Assembly: GCA_023445955.1 (NCBI GenBank)
Contig: JAEXJH010000513.1
Location: 1-7,964 of the forward strand
Length of the DNA stretch: 7,964 nt
Source of the DNA: Pseudomonadota bacterium
GTDB taxonomy: Bacteria > Pseudomonadota > Alphaproteobacteria > Caulobacterales > Caulobacteraceae
Reading direction: 5' to 3'
This document shows positions 1 through 7,360 of the stretch, one piece after another. The notes under the pieces were generated by a model that saw nothing but the letters and a program-made list of their open reading frames with translations, made no database searches and was not told the DNA's origin. How positions within the stretch are numbered: the stretch's first letter is position 1; every line of letters starts with the position of its first letter. The translations under genes and the position numbers were made by a program.

Positions 1-29
1 GTTTGGGCGCGGCGGCCCCGGATCTACGC

Positions 30-73
30 AGCGCTCCGGCCGGGATGACCCAGGAGCGCTTGGGCTTTCGCCC
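30..73 (-). terminator. Candidate hairpin pair after kduI
   Basis: Directly after the kduI stop codon the minus strand reads GGGC-GAAA-GCCC (62-73), a 4-bp stem closed by a GNRA-type tetraloop. Next comes a perfect 8-bp inverted repeat, AGCGCTCC (53-60) with GGAGCGCT (30-37), around a 15-nt loop that can itself pair GGG/CCC. The position after the last visible gene of the uxaC-kduI unit suits transcript termination or 3'-end protection. No U-tract follows on either strand, so a classical intrinsic terminator is not shown. I see no gene in 1-73. Confidence 0.4.
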
Positions 74-916
74 CTACTTCAGCTGGCAGATGTCCAGCAC
101 GTTCATGTCGGTGTAGTCGAGGTTCTCACCGCCCATCGCCCAGATGAAGGTGTAGTTGGCGGTGCCCGAGCCCATGTGGATCGACCACGGCGGGCTCATG
201 ACGGCTTCCTCGTTGGCGATCACGATGTGACGCATCTCGTCCGGCTCGCCCATGTAGTGGAACACGCGGTCGTTCTCGCCCAGACCGAAGTAGAAATAGG
301 CTTCCGAGCGACGGTCGTGCAGGTGGGGCGGCATGGTGTTCCAGACGCTGCCCGGCTTCAGCACGGTCATGCCCAGCAGCAGCTGAGCCGACTTGCAGGT
401 CGTCGGGACGATGTACTGGTAGATCGTGCGCTCGTTGCTGGTTTCCAGCGCGCCGCGCTCCAGGGCGACGGCGTCGGCGAAGGCCAGCTTCTTGGTCTCG
501 AACGCGGCGTGGGCCGGCAGGCTGACCAGGTAGAAGCGCGCGGCTTCGCCGTTCAGGCCTTCGAACACCACGTCCTTGGCGCCCATGGTGACGTACAGGC
601 CGTCACGCGGAACGATCTCGTAGGCGACGCCGTCGACGGTGACCTTGCCGGTGGTTTCACCGACGTTGATCAGGCCCAGCTCGCGGCGCTCCAGGAACGG
701 GTGGCCGGCGGCCGAGGCGGGCTCGGTCTGGTCGGGCAGCTTGACGGCCGAGGTGGCGACAACGCCGCCGACGACGAAGCGTTCGGCGTGGTTGTAGGTC
801 AGGACGACCTGGCCGTCCTGGAACAGGCCCTGCATCAGGTAACGATCGCGCAGGTCGTCATTGCTGACCGCGAACATCATGTCCGGATGGGTGGCGTGGT
901 AGGTCTTGGCGAACAT
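74..916 (-). CDS. kduI: 5-dehydro-4-deoxy-D-glucuronate isomerase (KduI)
   Basis: KduI interconverts 5-keto-4-deoxyuronate, formed from unsaturated uronates released by pectate and other polyuronate lyases, and 3-deoxy-D-glycero-2,5-hexodiulosonate, which KduD normally reduces to KDG. It is a cytosolic double-cupin zinc enzyme. The 280 residues match the usual family length of about 278. The metal-binding set is visible: His198 and His200 in the HLHDRRSE stretch, Glu205, and His247 in PPWSIHMG. The start is ATG at 916, with GGAG (925-928) 8 nt upstream; the stop is TAG. It begins 24 bp after the uxaC stop, so the two are very probably co-transcribed. No kduD lies in the window. In E. coli, KduI has also been reported to interconvert galacturonate/tagaturonate and glucuronate/fructuronate, so here it might back up UxaC; that is inference. 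Family assignment is firm. Confidence 0.95.
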   Translation of the reverse strand: MFAKTYHATHPDMMFAVSNDDLRDRYLMQGLFQDGQVVLTYNHAERFVVGGVVATSAVKLPDQTEPASAAGHPFLERRELGLINVGETTGKVTVDGVAYEIVPRDGLYVTMGAKDVVFEGLNGEAARFYLVSLPAHAAFETKKLAFADAVALERGALETSNERTIYQYIVPTTCKSAQLLLGMTVLKPGSVWNTMPPHLHDRRSEAYFYFGLGENDRVFHYMGEPDEMRHIVIANEEAVMSPPWSIHMGSGTANYTFIWAMGGENLDYTDMNVLDICQLK

Positions 917-940
917 CGGGAAGTCTCCGGAAGGGTGTTC

Positions 941-2404
941 TTATTCGGCGGCGGCGCGCAGCGTGGTCGGGCGAGCCCAGTCCGGACGCTGATCGAGCTT
1001 GTAGGCCTTCTTAGGCAGGTTGTACGTCAGATCGACGATCAGCTCCTCGGCCTCGACCAGGTCCATCCGGTGCTCGGCGACCATGCGGGCGAGGAAGGCG
1101 CTGTCGACGCGACGCGCCACGTCGTGGCGGGCCGGGATCGACAGGAAGGCGCGGGTGTCGTCGTTGAAGCCGACGGTGTTGTAGAAGCCGGCGGTCTCGG
1201 TGACCTGCTCGCGGAAGCGCATCATGCCTTCCGGGCTGTCATGGAACCACCAGGACGGACCCAGCTTCAGCACCGGATAGTGGCCGGCCAGCGGGGCCAG
1301 TTCGCGGCTGTAGACGGTCTCGTCCAGGGTGAACAGGATCACCGACAGGCGCGGGTCATTGCCCAGGCGGCCCAGCAGCGGCTTCAGCGCCGAGACGTAC
1401 TCGGTGCGCATCGGGATGTCGGCGCCCTTGTCGCGACCGTGCGAGGCCAGCAGGCCCGCATTGTGGTTGCGGTGCGAGCCGGGGTGGATTTGCATGACCA
1501 GCCCGTCGTCCAGGCTCATCTTGGCCATTTCGGTCAGCATCTGGGCGCGGAACAGTTCAGCCTTCTCGGGCGTCACGTCGCCCTTCACCAGGCTCTGGAA
1601 CAGCGCCTCAGCCTCGACGTCCGACAGGTCGGCGGTGGCCGCGGTCGGGTGGCCGTGGTCCGACGAGGTCGCGCCAGCGTCGATGAAGGCGGCCCGGCGC
1701 AGACGGTGCGCTTCCAGGTAGCTCTTCCAGCTGTAGACGTCCTGGCCCGAGGTCTCGGCGAAGCGTTCGAAGGCGCGCGGGCTGCGTTCGTCCTCGAAGT
1801 CGATGACCGCGTCGGGGCGATAGGCCGTGATGACGTGACCGCCCCACCCGCTCTCACGGATGGCCGCGTGATGCTTCAGGTTCTCGTGCGGGCCCTCGGT
1901 GGTGGCCAGGGTCTCGATGTTGAAGCGGTCGAACAGGGCGCGCGGACGGAAGGCGTCGGTGGCCAGGGCTTCGTTGATGCGATCGAAATAGTCGTCGGCG
2001 TTCGAGGCGTCGAGGAACTCGGTGAAGCCGAACACCTTGCTGAACACGTGGTTCAGCCAGATCCACGACGGCGTGCCGCGGAAGAGGTGGAAGTTCGACG
2101 CAAACAGCTTCCAAGCCGCGCGCGGATCGGTCGCCGGAACGCCCGCCTTAGACCGCACCTTCAGGGCGTCCAGGCTGATGCCCTGGCTGTAGAGCATCCG
2201 GTACAGATAGTGGTCCGGGGCTAGCAGCAGGTCGGTGGCGTCCTGGAACGGCTCGTTGGTGGCGAACCAGCTGGGATCGGTGTGCCCGTGCGGGCTGATG
2301 ATCGGCAGGTCCTTGACCAGCGCGTACAGGCCGCGCGCATAGGATCGCGTCGTCGTGTCCGACGGAAACAGCCGATCGTCGTGGAAATTCAGAGGCCTGG
2401 GCAT
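941..2404 (-). CDS. uxaC: Glucuronate/galacturonate isomerase (UxaC)
   Basis: UxaC isomerises D-glucuronate to D-fructuronate and D-galacturonate to D-tagaturonate, the first intracellular step of hexuronate catabolism. It belongs to the amidohydrolase-fold uronate isomerases. From the ATG at 2404 the protein has 487 residues (E. coli UxaC has 470). The N-terminal metal-site HxH is His39-Gly-His41 in SPHGHTDP. Family-like blocks include TPSWIWLNHV near 111-120, GFNDDTRAF, and a C-terminal segment containing LPKKAYKL. A longer reading would begin at a TTG at 2491, but that TTG sits inside a candidate -35 box and adds 29 residues before any family similarity, so I reject it. AGGGAG (2418-2423) lies 13 nt before the ATG, a rather long spacing. 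The gene has its own candidate promoter and operator upstream and is followed by kduI after 24 bp. Stop TAA. Confidence 0.95.
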   Translation of the reverse strand: MPRPLNFHDDRLFPSDTTTRSYARGLYALVKDLPIISPHGHTDPSWFATNEPFQDATDLLLAPDHYLYRMLYSQGISLDALKVRSKAGVPATDPRAAWKLFASNFHLFRGTPSWIWLNHVFSKVFGFTEFLDASNADDYFDRINEALATDAFRPRALFDRFNIETLATTEGPHENLKHHAAIRESGWGGHVITAYRPDAVIDFEDERSPRAFERFAETSGQDVYSWKSYLEAHRLRRAAFIDAGATSSDHGHPTAATADLSDVEAEALFQSLVKGDVTPEKAELFRAQMLTEMAKMSLDDGLVMQIHPGSHRNHNAGLLASHGRDKGADIPMRTEYVSALKPLLGRLGNDPRLSVILFTLDETVYSRELAPLAGHYPVLKLGPSWWFHDSPEGMMRFREQVTETAGFYNTVGFNDDTRAFLSIPARHDVARRVDSAFLARMVAEHRMDLVEAEELIVDLTYNLPKKAYKLDQRPDWARPTTLRAAAE

Positions 2405-2462
2405 GGCTGGACGTCTGCTCCCTGTGTGACCGGCGGCTTCACGGGTGACCGCTTCGGCCCGC

Positions 2463-2491
2463 TTGGTAACCGGTGTCAGAATTCGATGCAA
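2463..2491 (-). promoter_or_regulatory. uxaC promoter with LacI-type operator, copy 1
   Basis: On the minus strand TTGCAT (2486-2491) and TACCAA (2463-2468) are separated by 17 bp and could be the -35 and -10 boxes of a promoter for uxaC-kduI. The -10 is weak (3 of 6 to TATAAT). Overlapping the spacer and -10 is CTGACACCGGTTACCA (2464-2479 on this strand), identical over 16 bp to the copy before uxaA. Its CCGG core and partial dyad resemble LacI-family operators. Occupancy would block polymerase. Transcription would start near 2456, leaving a leader of about 50 nt. The exact repeat is observed; promoter and operator function are inferred. Confidence 0.68.
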
Positions 2492-2512
2492 GCCGGGGGC
2501 GGCAGCGAACTG

Positions 2513-3595
2513 TCAGGTCGGAACCGGACCCGAGGACTCGCGCACCACCAGGCTCGGCTCGGTCTTGGTCGCGTCGCGCGGTTCACGTCGCTCGACGCCG
2601 ATCAGCTTCTCGGCGGCCATCTTGCCGATCTCACGGGTCGGCGTGTGGATCGTGGTCAGGGGCGGCCAGACCGCCTGGGCGATCTGGAAGTCGTCGAAGC
2701 CTACCACGGTCAGGTCGCCGGGCACAGAAAGGCCGGCCTTGCGGGCCGACTGCAGGACGCCGGCGGCCATTTCGTCGTTGCCGCAGAAAATGGCGGTCGG
2801 GCGCGGGGTCTTGGCCAGCAGGGTGTCGCCGCAGGCCACGCCGGACTCGAAGGTGTAGGCGCCCTGGACGATGTCGCCCTCGCCCAGCTTGAGCCCGGCC
2901 TCGGCCAGACCGTCCTCAAAGCCCCCTCGCCGCTCGTGCGACGAGCGGAAGGTGTCGGGGCCGGAGATGAAGGCGATGTTGCGGTGGCCCAGGCCGACGA
3001 TGTGGCGGGCGGCCTCGGCCGCGCCCATGCGGTCGTGGCCGACGATCATGTGCTCGGGCTTGTCCAGCTCGACCGAGGCGATGCGGATGTACGAGCAGCC
3101 GATCTCGTTCAGCAGTTTGGCGACGCGATCGTCTTCCGACACCGACGGCGGCAGCACCACGCCGAACAGTTTCTGGCGCTCCACGAACGAACGGATATCC
3201 TGGAGGAAGGTCGGGCTGGCGCGGTTACACGGGTGGACGACCAGTTCGAAGCCCGAGCCGCGCATGCCGTCCAGCAGGCCCAGCTGCATGTTCACGACGT
3301 ATTGCGGATTGGGGTTGTCGTAGATCATGCCGATCAGGAACGAGCGGCGGAACGCCAGGCCCCGGGCCTGCGGATCGGGCGCGTAGCCCCACTCGGCGAT
3401 CACCGCCTCGATGCGCTCGCGGGTCTCGTCGCGGACGAAGGGAGACTGGTTGATGACGCGGGAGACGGTTTTCTTCGACACCCCGGCCAGGCGAGCGATG
3501 TCGTTGATCGTGGCCCGCTTGCGGCCGCCCTCTACGCCGCTCTCCCCCTCAGCAGAGGCTTCCGGGGACGAGGAAGGCGTCTTCGAAGAGTTCAC
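2513..3595 (-). CDS. LacI-family repressor of the uronate cluster
   Basis: This is a LacI/GalR-family DNA-binding repressor. From a GTG at 3595 it has 360 residues. The helix-turn-helix begins at about residue 29 (ATINDIARLAGVSKKTVSRV), followed by the hinge region (YAPDPQARGLA, about 71-81) and a periplasmic-binding-protein-like effector domain beginning near FLIGMIYDN and ending with the VGFDDFQIAQAVWPPLTTI and EIGKMAAEKLI blocks. An upstream TTG at 3658 would add 21 residues, but it falls in a candidate -35 box. The GTG has GGA 6 nt before it and lies about 26 nt after the predicted transcription start. About 28 Ser/Glu/Gly-rich residues precede the HTH, longer than usual. Lying between uxaC and uxaA, both preceded by the same 16-bp element, it is probably their repressor. 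The effector is likely a uronate or pathway intermediate, which the sequence cannot specify. Stop TGA. Confidence 0.9.
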   Translation of the reverse strand: MNSSKTPSSSPEASAEGESGVEGGRKRATINDIARLAGVSKKTVSRVINQSPFVRDETRERIEAVIAEWGYAPDPQARGLAFRRSFLIGMIYDNPNPQYVVNMQLGLLDGMRGSGFELVVHPCNRASPTFLQDIRSFVERQKLFGVVLPPSVSEDDRVAKLLNEIGCSYIRIASVELDKPEHMIVGHDRMGAAEAARHIVGLGHRNIAFISGPDTFRSSHERRGGFEDGLAEAGLKLGEGDIVQGAYTFESGVACGDTLLAKTPRPTAIFCGNDEMAAGVLQSARKAGLSVPGDLTVVGFDDFQIAQAVWPPLTTIHTPTREIGKMAAEKLIGVERREPRDATKTEPSLVVRESSGPVPT

Positions 3596-3628
3596 GGCGT
3601 TTCCAAGCAGCTTACAGCGTTTTCTTTT

Positions 3629-3658
3629 GTCATACTCTAGCCGCGCCAGCACCGCCAA
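3629..3658 (-). promoter_or_regulatory. Candidate promoter of the lacI-type gene
   Basis: On the minus strand TTGGCG (3653-3658) and TATGAC (3629-3634) lie 18 bp apart, each matching 4 of 6 consensus bases. The predicted start of transcription near 3621 gives a leader of about 26 nt before the GTG at 3595. The 16-bp operator at 3689-3704 lies about 30 bp upstream of this -35 box, so any effect on this promoter would be by looping or by a bound repressor near polymerase, not by covering it. Confidence 0.5.
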
Positions 3659-3662
3659 CCTA

Positions 3663-3675
3663 GGACGAAACGTCC
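3663..3675. repeat. Short perfect inverted repeat between the divergent promoters
   Basis: GGACG-AAA-CGTCC is a perfect 5-bp inverted repeat with a 3-nt centre. It lies in the few bases between the -35 box of the lacI promoter (to 3658) and the -35 box proposed for uxaA (from 3678). The position would suit a second regulator acting on both promoters. A match this short can also arise by chance. Confidence 0.35.
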
Positions 3676-3677
3676 GC

Positions 3678-3710
3678 TTGTGGGGTGACTGACACCGGTT
3701 ACCATGTCAC
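3678..3710 (+). promoter_or_regulatory. uxaA promoter with LacI-type operator, copy 2
   Basis: TTGTGG (3678-3683) and TACCAT (3700-3705; 4 of 6 to TATAAT) are 16 bp apart and form a candidate promoter for uxaA. CTGACACCGGTTACCA (3689-3704) overlies the spacer and -10, in the same relation to the promoter as copy 1 before uxaC. This copy also carries an outer inverted repeat TGACA (3690-3694) with TGTCA (3705-3709), and GTGAC (3685-3689) with GTCAC (3706-3710), that copy 1 lacks. The leader to the uxaA ATG would be about 44 nt. Confidence 0.7.
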
Positions 3711-3755
3711 TAGACGCACAAATAGACGACACGAAACTCGGCGGCGACGACGAAC

Positions 3756-5264
3756 ATGACTGAAACGACCCTGGCGCCCCGCGAATCGATCCACCCCGTC
3801 GACCCGCGCGACCACGTGGCCACCGCCCTGCGCGACATCGCGGCGGGCGAGGTCCTGGACCTGCACGGCCAGGCGATCACCGCCCGCGCCGACATCCCCA
3901 AGGGCCACAAGATCGCCATCCAGGCCGCCAAGGCTGGCGCCGACGTTCTGAAGTACGGCTGGCCGATCGGCCGGGCCACGACCGACATCGCCATCGGCGA
4001 CCATGTGCACGTCCACAATGTCGAGACCCGGCTGGAAGGCGTCGAGGGCTACAGCTTCGCCCCGACCGCGCCGGAGCCACACGCCGAGCCCCTGCCCCGC
4101 ACCTTCGACGGCTATCGCCGCAAGAACGGCCGGGCCGGCACCCGCAACGAGATCTGGGTGCTGTGCACCGTCGGCTGCGTGGCCAACACAGCCCGCCGCA
4201 TCGCCGAGAAGGCCAATGCCCGTTTCGCCGGCCGCGTCGACGGCATCTACGCCTTCCCCCACCCGTTCGGCTGCGCGCAGCTGGGCGACGACCTGACCCA
4301 CACCCGCAGCCTGATCGCGGGCCTGGCCGCCCACCCCAACGCCGGCGGCGTGCTGATCCTGGGCCTGGGCTGCGAGAACAACCAGCTGAAGGCCCTGCTG
4401 GAGAGCGCGCCGGACATCGACCGCGACCGCCTGAAGAGCTTCACGACCCAGATGGTCGAGGACGAGATGGAGGACGGCCTGGCCGCCGTCGAGGCGCTGG
4501 TCGAGATCGCCGAACGCGACCGTCGCGAGCCGATCCCGGTCTCCGAACTGGTCGTCGGTCTCAAGTGCGGCGGCTCGGACGGCTTTTCGGGCGTCACCGC
4601 GAACCCGCTGGTCGGCCGTATCGCCGACAAGGTCGCCGACGCTGGCGGCACGCCCGTCCTGACCGAGATCCCGGAGGTCTTCGGGGCCGAGAACGTGCTG
4701 CTGCAGCGCGCCGCCAGCCGCGAGATTTTCGACCAGGCTGTCGCGGTGATCGACGATTTCAAGCGCTACTTCATCGACAACAACCAGCCGATCTACGAGA
4801 ACCCCTCGCCCGGCAACATCGCCGGCGGCATCACCACGCTGGAGGAGAAGTCCCTCGGCGCGGTGCAGAAAGGCGGCCGAGCGCAACTGGTCGAGGTGCT
4901 GCGTTACGGCGAGCGGGTCGGCCCGCACGGCCTGACCTTCCTGGAGGCGCCGGGCAATGACGCGGTGTCCTCGACGGCCCTGACCGCCGCCGGCGCGACG
5001 GTCATCCTGTTCACCACCGGCCGCGGCACGCCGCTGGGCTTCCCCGCCCCGACCCTGAAGATCGCCTCCAACTCCGGCCTGGCCCAGCGCAAGCCCGGCT
5101 GGATCGACTTCGACGCCGGCCAGGTGTTGGAGGGCGTGTCGATGGACGACGCCGCCGACCGGCTGATGGACCTTGTGGTCGACACCGCGTCTGGCAAAGA
5201 AACCAAGGCCGAGCTCAATGGCGAACGCGAGATCGCCATCTGGAAGTCGGGCGTGACCCTTTAG
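3756..5264 (+). CDS. uxaA: Altronate dehydratase (UxaA)
   Basis: UxaA dehydrates D-altronate to 2-keto-3-deoxy-D-gluconate and is iron-dependent. The 502 residues match the full-length two-part enzyme (E. coli 495). An N-terminal SAF domain (about 15-95, with IPKGHKIA near 47-54 and HVHVHN at 83-88) precedes the catalytic UxaA/GarD region, which starts at GYRRKNGRAGTRN (119-131). Conserved cysteine blocks are CTVGC (Cys137, Cys141), HPFGCAQLG (Cys173), GLGCENNQ (Cys206) and LKCGGSDGFSG (Cys271). The C-terminal block GFPAPTLKIASNS (428-440) is also typical. Galactarate dehydratase GarD is the closest alternative; the neighbouring uxaC and length favour altronate dehydratase, though D-mannonate activity was not excludable by sight. 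The ATG at 3756 lacks a strong Shine-Dalgarno sequence. Stop TAG; the next gene follows after 82 bp. Confidence 0.92.
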   Translation: MTETTLAPRESIHPVDPRDHVATALRDIAAGEVLDLHGQAITARADIPKGHKIAIQAAKAGADVLKYGWPIGRATTDIAIGDHVHVHNVETRLEGVEGYSFAPTAPEPHAEPLPRTFDGYRRKNGRAGTRNEIWVLCTVGCVANTARRIAEKANARFAGRVDGIYAFPHPFGCAQLGDDLTHTRSLIAGLAAHPNAGGVLILGLGCENNQLKALLESAPDIDRDRLKSFTTQMVEDEMEDGLAAVEALVEIAERDRREPIPVSELVVGLKCGGSDGFSGVTANPLVGRIADKVADAGGTPVLTEIPEVFGAENVLLQRAASREIFDQAVAVIDDFKRYFIDNNQPIYENPSPGNIAGGITTLEEKSLGAVQKGGRAQLVEVLRYGERVGPHGLTFLEAPGNDAVSSTALTAAGATVILFTTGRGTPLGFPAPTLKIASNSGLAQRKPGWIDFDAGQVLEGVSMDDAADRLMDLVVDTASGKETKAELNGEREIAIWKSGVTL

Positions 5265-5265
5265 T

Positions 5266-5308
5266 GGTCATGCCAATTGACCTTGGTTGTCAGACTACTG
5301 CATCTAAG
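5266..5308 (+). promoter_or_regulatory. Candidate promoter/operator in the uxaA-uxuB gap
   Basis: The 82-bp gap between uxaA and the uxuB-type gene holds three signals close together. GGTCA (5266-5270) pairs with TGACC (5278-5282) across 7 nt. TTGACC (5277-5282) is a good -35 hexamer, although only weak -10 candidates follow (for example TCTAAG at 5303-5308, 20 bp away). TTGTCAGACTA (5287-5297) fits TNGTNNNACNA, the operator pattern of FadR-subfamily GntR regulators, inside a 13-bp near-palindrome GTTGTC-A-GACTAC. The 16-bp LacI-type operator is absent. Function is speculative; the gap may simply be read through from uxaA. Confidence 0.35.
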
Positions 5309-5346
5309 CTCCGCTTCGTTCGCTCCCAAACCCTAGGCTTGCATCC

Positions 5347-6791
<1,445 letters not shown>

Positions 6792-6795
<4 letters not shown>

Positions 6796-7352
6796 CGGGT
6801 CACGCCCTTGGCGGTCAGCACCGGCACGACGGTGCTGACCATGATCTCGAGATCGAACCGGAACGAGCGGCGGGCCAGGTATTCGGCGTCCAGCGCCACC
6901 TTGTCCGGAATGGCCAGTTCGTCGCGGCCATTGATCTGCGCCCAGCCTGTGACACCCGGGCGCAGCACGTCGACGCCGGCGGCTTGGCGAGCCGCGATCA
7001 AATCGTCCTGATTGAACAACGCCGGCCTCGGCCCGACCAAGCTCATATGGCCGACCAGCACGCTCCATAGCTGCGGCAGCTCGTCGAGGCTGAGCTTGCG
7101 CATCAGCGGCCCGACCGGCGTCAGCCAGCGGTCGGGGTTCTCCAGCAGGTGCGTGGCGACCTCGGGCGTGTCGATCCGCATGGTCCGGAACTTGGGCATC
7201 GGAAACAGCGCCGAGCCCTTACCCACTCGCTGCGACCAGTAGAGGCCCGGACCGGGCGAGGTCAGGCGCACCACCGCCCACAGCACGGCGAGCGGCAGGG
7301 TCAGCACGATCAGGCCGATCGCCGCCGCCAGGAAGTCGAAGGCGCGCTTCAC
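6792..7352 (-). CDS. Small polyprenyl-phosphate sugar-1-phosphate transferase (PglC/WcaJ catalytic-domain type)
   Basis: The bacterial sugar transferase family transfers a sugar-1-phosphate from a nucleotide sugar to undecaprenyl phosphate at the inner face of the cytoplasmic membrane, the first step of capsule, exopolysaccharide, O-antigen or glycoprotein glycan assembly. At 186 residues it is the minimal monotopic form: a hydrophobic re-entrant helix at about 8-29 with Pro20, SPGPG (32-36), QRVGKG (41-46), KFRTM (54-58), the catalytic Asp90-Glu91 in LSLDELPQL, PRP at 108-110, and the C-terminal RPGVTGWAQINGRDEL block. It lacks the N-terminal membrane domain of WcaJ-like proteins. The GTG at 7352 is the earliest possible start, because an in-frame TAG lies immediately upstream. 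It begins 8 bp after the preceding gene's stop, suggesting an operon. The sugar substrate cannot be told from sequence. It ends at TAG, overlapping the uxuB stop. Confidence 0.9.
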
Positions 7353-7360
7353 CTAAAAGC

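Noticed and set aside
176..2224. 682-codon plus-strand open frame opposite kduI and uxaC
   Set aside because: It is antisense to two clear genes and low in complexity (Val/Gly/Arg/Gln/Asp-rich). It is open only because high-GC third positions remove stops from the opposite strand.
2405..2491. N-terminal extension of uxaC from TTG at 2491
   Set aside because: The TTG is part of the candidate -35 box, the extension spans the operator and leader, and similarity to uronate isomerases begins after the ATG at 2404.
2492..2503. Possible terminator after the LacI gene (GCCG-CCCC-CGGC on the minus strand)
   Set aside because: It has only a 4-bp stem and no U-tract, and it adjoins a promoter -35 box. 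It is too weak to call.
2282..3640. 452-codon plus-strand open frame opposite the LacI gene
   Set aside because: It is an antisense shadow crossing the uxaC promoter and the whole repressor gene, with no recognisable domain.
3699..4928. 409-codon minus-strand open frame opposite uxaA
   Set aside because: It is an antisense shadow of a well-supported gene, with repetitive Val/Gly/Asp/Gln composition and no domain.
4163..4960. 265-codon plus-strand frame inside uxaA
   Set aside because: It is Arg/Pro-rich out-of-frame translation of uxaA, with no frameshift evidence because uxaA is intact.
5265..5346. Third copy of the LacI-type operator before uxuB
   Set aside because: I looked for TGACACCGGTTACCA and its reverse complement. 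Only short partial resemblance (GGTTGTCAG) is present, with no CCGG core.
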